Below, piece after piece: positions 63,328 through 64,000 of a stretch of DNA of 64,000 nucleotides. Position 1 is the first letter of the stretch; each line of letters opens with the position of its first letter. Both the position numbers and the translations under genes were made by a program. The DNA is from Polynucleobacter sp. MWH-Braz-FAM2G (GTDB lineage: Bacteria; Pseudomonadota; Gammaproteobacteria; Burkholderiales; Burkholderiaceae), in contig NZ_CP061300.1 in assembly GCF_018687635.1 (NCBI RefSeq), positions 1,633,424 to 1,697,423 on the forward strand, written 5' to 3'. A model generated the notes under the pieces. It ran no database searches, was not told where the DNA came from, and worked only from the letters and a program-made list of their open reading frames with translations.

Positions 63328-64000
63328 ATGTTTTTTCGCCCTCAACTACTAGACTCATTTACTGGCTATAACCGAGCACTTCTTACTAAGGATGTTCTAG
63401 CCGGGGTCACAGTTGGCGTTGTGGCTCTTCCGCTGGCCATGGCCTTTGCAATTGCTAGTGGATTAAAACCGGAAGCCGGCATATTTACCGCCATTATTGC
63501 TGGCGGACTCATATCTTTATTAGGCGGCAGTCGCGTTCAAATCGGCGGACCAGCTGGTGCATTTATTGTCATCGTCTATGGAATCGTAGAACGCTATGGA
63601 GTTCCGAATTTATTGCTAGCCACTGCGATGTCAGGGGTGTTCTTATTTCTAATGGGATTGTTTCGCCTTGGAACGCTGGTACGTTTTATTCCGATAGCAG
63701 TCATTATTGGCTTTACTAATGGCATAGCCTTTCTCATTGGCCTATCTCAAATCAAAGATTTCTTTGGTCTTCAGATTGAGAAAATGCCGGCCCATTTTTT
63801 TCAGTCCATTCATGCGCTACTCCAAGCAGCTAATACCTTTAATCCAGCGGCCTTGGGACTAGCTTGTGGAAGCTTGGGCTTATTAATTCTATGGAGACTA
63901 TTTAACAGTAGATTGGGATGGTTGGCTCATCTACCAGGAACCGTAGTCACGATGGTTCTCGCCACCATCATCACCAGTATTTTTAATTTACCCATTGATA
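63328..64000 (+). CDS. SulP family anion transporter (partial, 3' end outside window)
   Basis: The first 224 residues of a SulP/SLC26 permease. The ATG at 63328 begins MFFRPQLLDSFTGYN; family signs are DVLAGVTVGVVALPLAMAFAIASGLKPEAG near residue 22, then IAGGLISLLGGSRVQIGGPAGAFIVIVYG near 56 and IIGFTNGIAFLIGLSQIKDFFGL near 129. Members carry sulfate, bicarbonate or dicarboxylates, and a C-terminal STAS domain is expected beyond the window. It follows the DUF2177 gene on the same strand. Confidence 0.9.
   Translation, partial: MFFRPQLLDSFTGYNRALLTKDVLAGVTVGVVALPLAMAFAIASGLKPEAGIFTAIIAGGLISLLGGSRVQIGGPAGAFIVIVYGIVERYGVPNLLLATAMSGVFLFLMGLFRLGTLVRFIPIAVIIGFTNGIAFLIGLSQIKDFFGLQIEKMPAHFFQSIHALLQAANTFNPAALGLACGSLGLLILWRLFNSRLGWLAHLPGTVVTMVLATIITSIFNLPID

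Noticed and set aside
1..64000. CRISPR arrays, tRNA genes, insertion sequences and phage genes.
   Set aside because: No repeat-spacer pattern, no transposase or phage protein, and no tRNA-like cloverleaf other than the tmRNA ends was seen.

Overview
The window looks like chromosomal DNA of a free-living betaproteobacterium of the family Burkholderiaceae, most likely Polynucleobacter or a close freshwater relative. This rests on remembered gene order and protein character and was not tested by a search. The supporting signs are a moderate-to-low GC, compact genome with short gaps, the block gyrA-serC-pheA-hisC-tyrA-aroA-cmk-rpsA-ihfB-lapB-ugd-hldE-hldD, the pair ubiG-gph followed by ssrA, several Bug-type (TctC) periplasmic binding proteins, and a tmRNA tag that reads ANDERYALAA. 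No tRNA, rRNA, CRISPR array, insertion sequence, phage gene or integrase was seen.

Layout. 1-6.1 kb: end of rsgA, a CobD/CbiB-like membrane protein, a Nudix CoA pyrophosphatase, the ribosomal operon rpsP-rimM-trmD-rplS on the minus strand, a META-domain lipoprotein and a small membrane protein. 6.1-12.4 kb: a minus-strand acyl-CoA oxidation operon with a histone-deacetylase-family deacylase, an AMP-forming acyl-CoA ligase, etfB, etfA and a large acyl-CoA dehydrogenase. 12.4-15.1 kb: a lytic transglycosylase, cysM and a ComEA-like helix-hairpin-helix protein. 15.1-31.0 kb: one long minus-strand stretch of housekeeping genes for LPS heptose (hldD, hldE), UDP-glucuronate (ugd), LPS control (lapB), IHF-beta, S1, CMP kinase, shikimate/aromatic and serine synthesis, and gyrase A. 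31.1-33.7 kb: an OmpA-like porin-anchor protein, ubiG, gph and the complete tmRNA gene.

Downstream of tmRNA (33.7-37.7 kb) lies an AT-rich accessory stretch: an unknown lipoprotein, an orphan Flp pilin, a membrane-anchored SGNH esterase and a TPR plus O-GlcNAc-transferase-like (GT41) glycosyltransferase. From 37.7 kb on the content is accessory metabolism and transport: a methyltransferase, a pirin, a carboxymuconolactone-decarboxylase-fold protein, three Bug binding proteins without TctA/TctB partners, an MmgE/PrpD protein, two hydroxyacid dehydrogenases, a two-gene chromate transporter, CrcB, a DODA-type dioxygenase, two small genes of 45 and 55 codons, an M50 protease, a cytochrome c'/b561 convergent pair and an MFS exporter.

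The region 52.5-60.8 kb reads as an organic-acid or sugar-acid utilisation cluster: two paralogous 3-hydroxyacyl-CoA-dehydrogenase-fold enzymes, a 2-hydroxyacid dehydrogenase, a dihydrodipicolinate-synthase-family lyase, a TAXI-type TRAP transporter (binding protein plus fused permease) and a mandelate-racemase-type enolase. The window ends with an M23 peptidase, a universal stress protein, a DUF2177 membrane protein and the start of a SulP anion transporter.

No clear, wholly new system was found. The most interesting leads are the deacylase-ligase-ETF-dehydrogenase operon, the GT41/SGNH/Flp stretch beside ssrA, the absence of lapA with a terminator in its place, strong hairpins inside the rpsP and TAXI-TRAP operons, and the two small genes near 49 kb.
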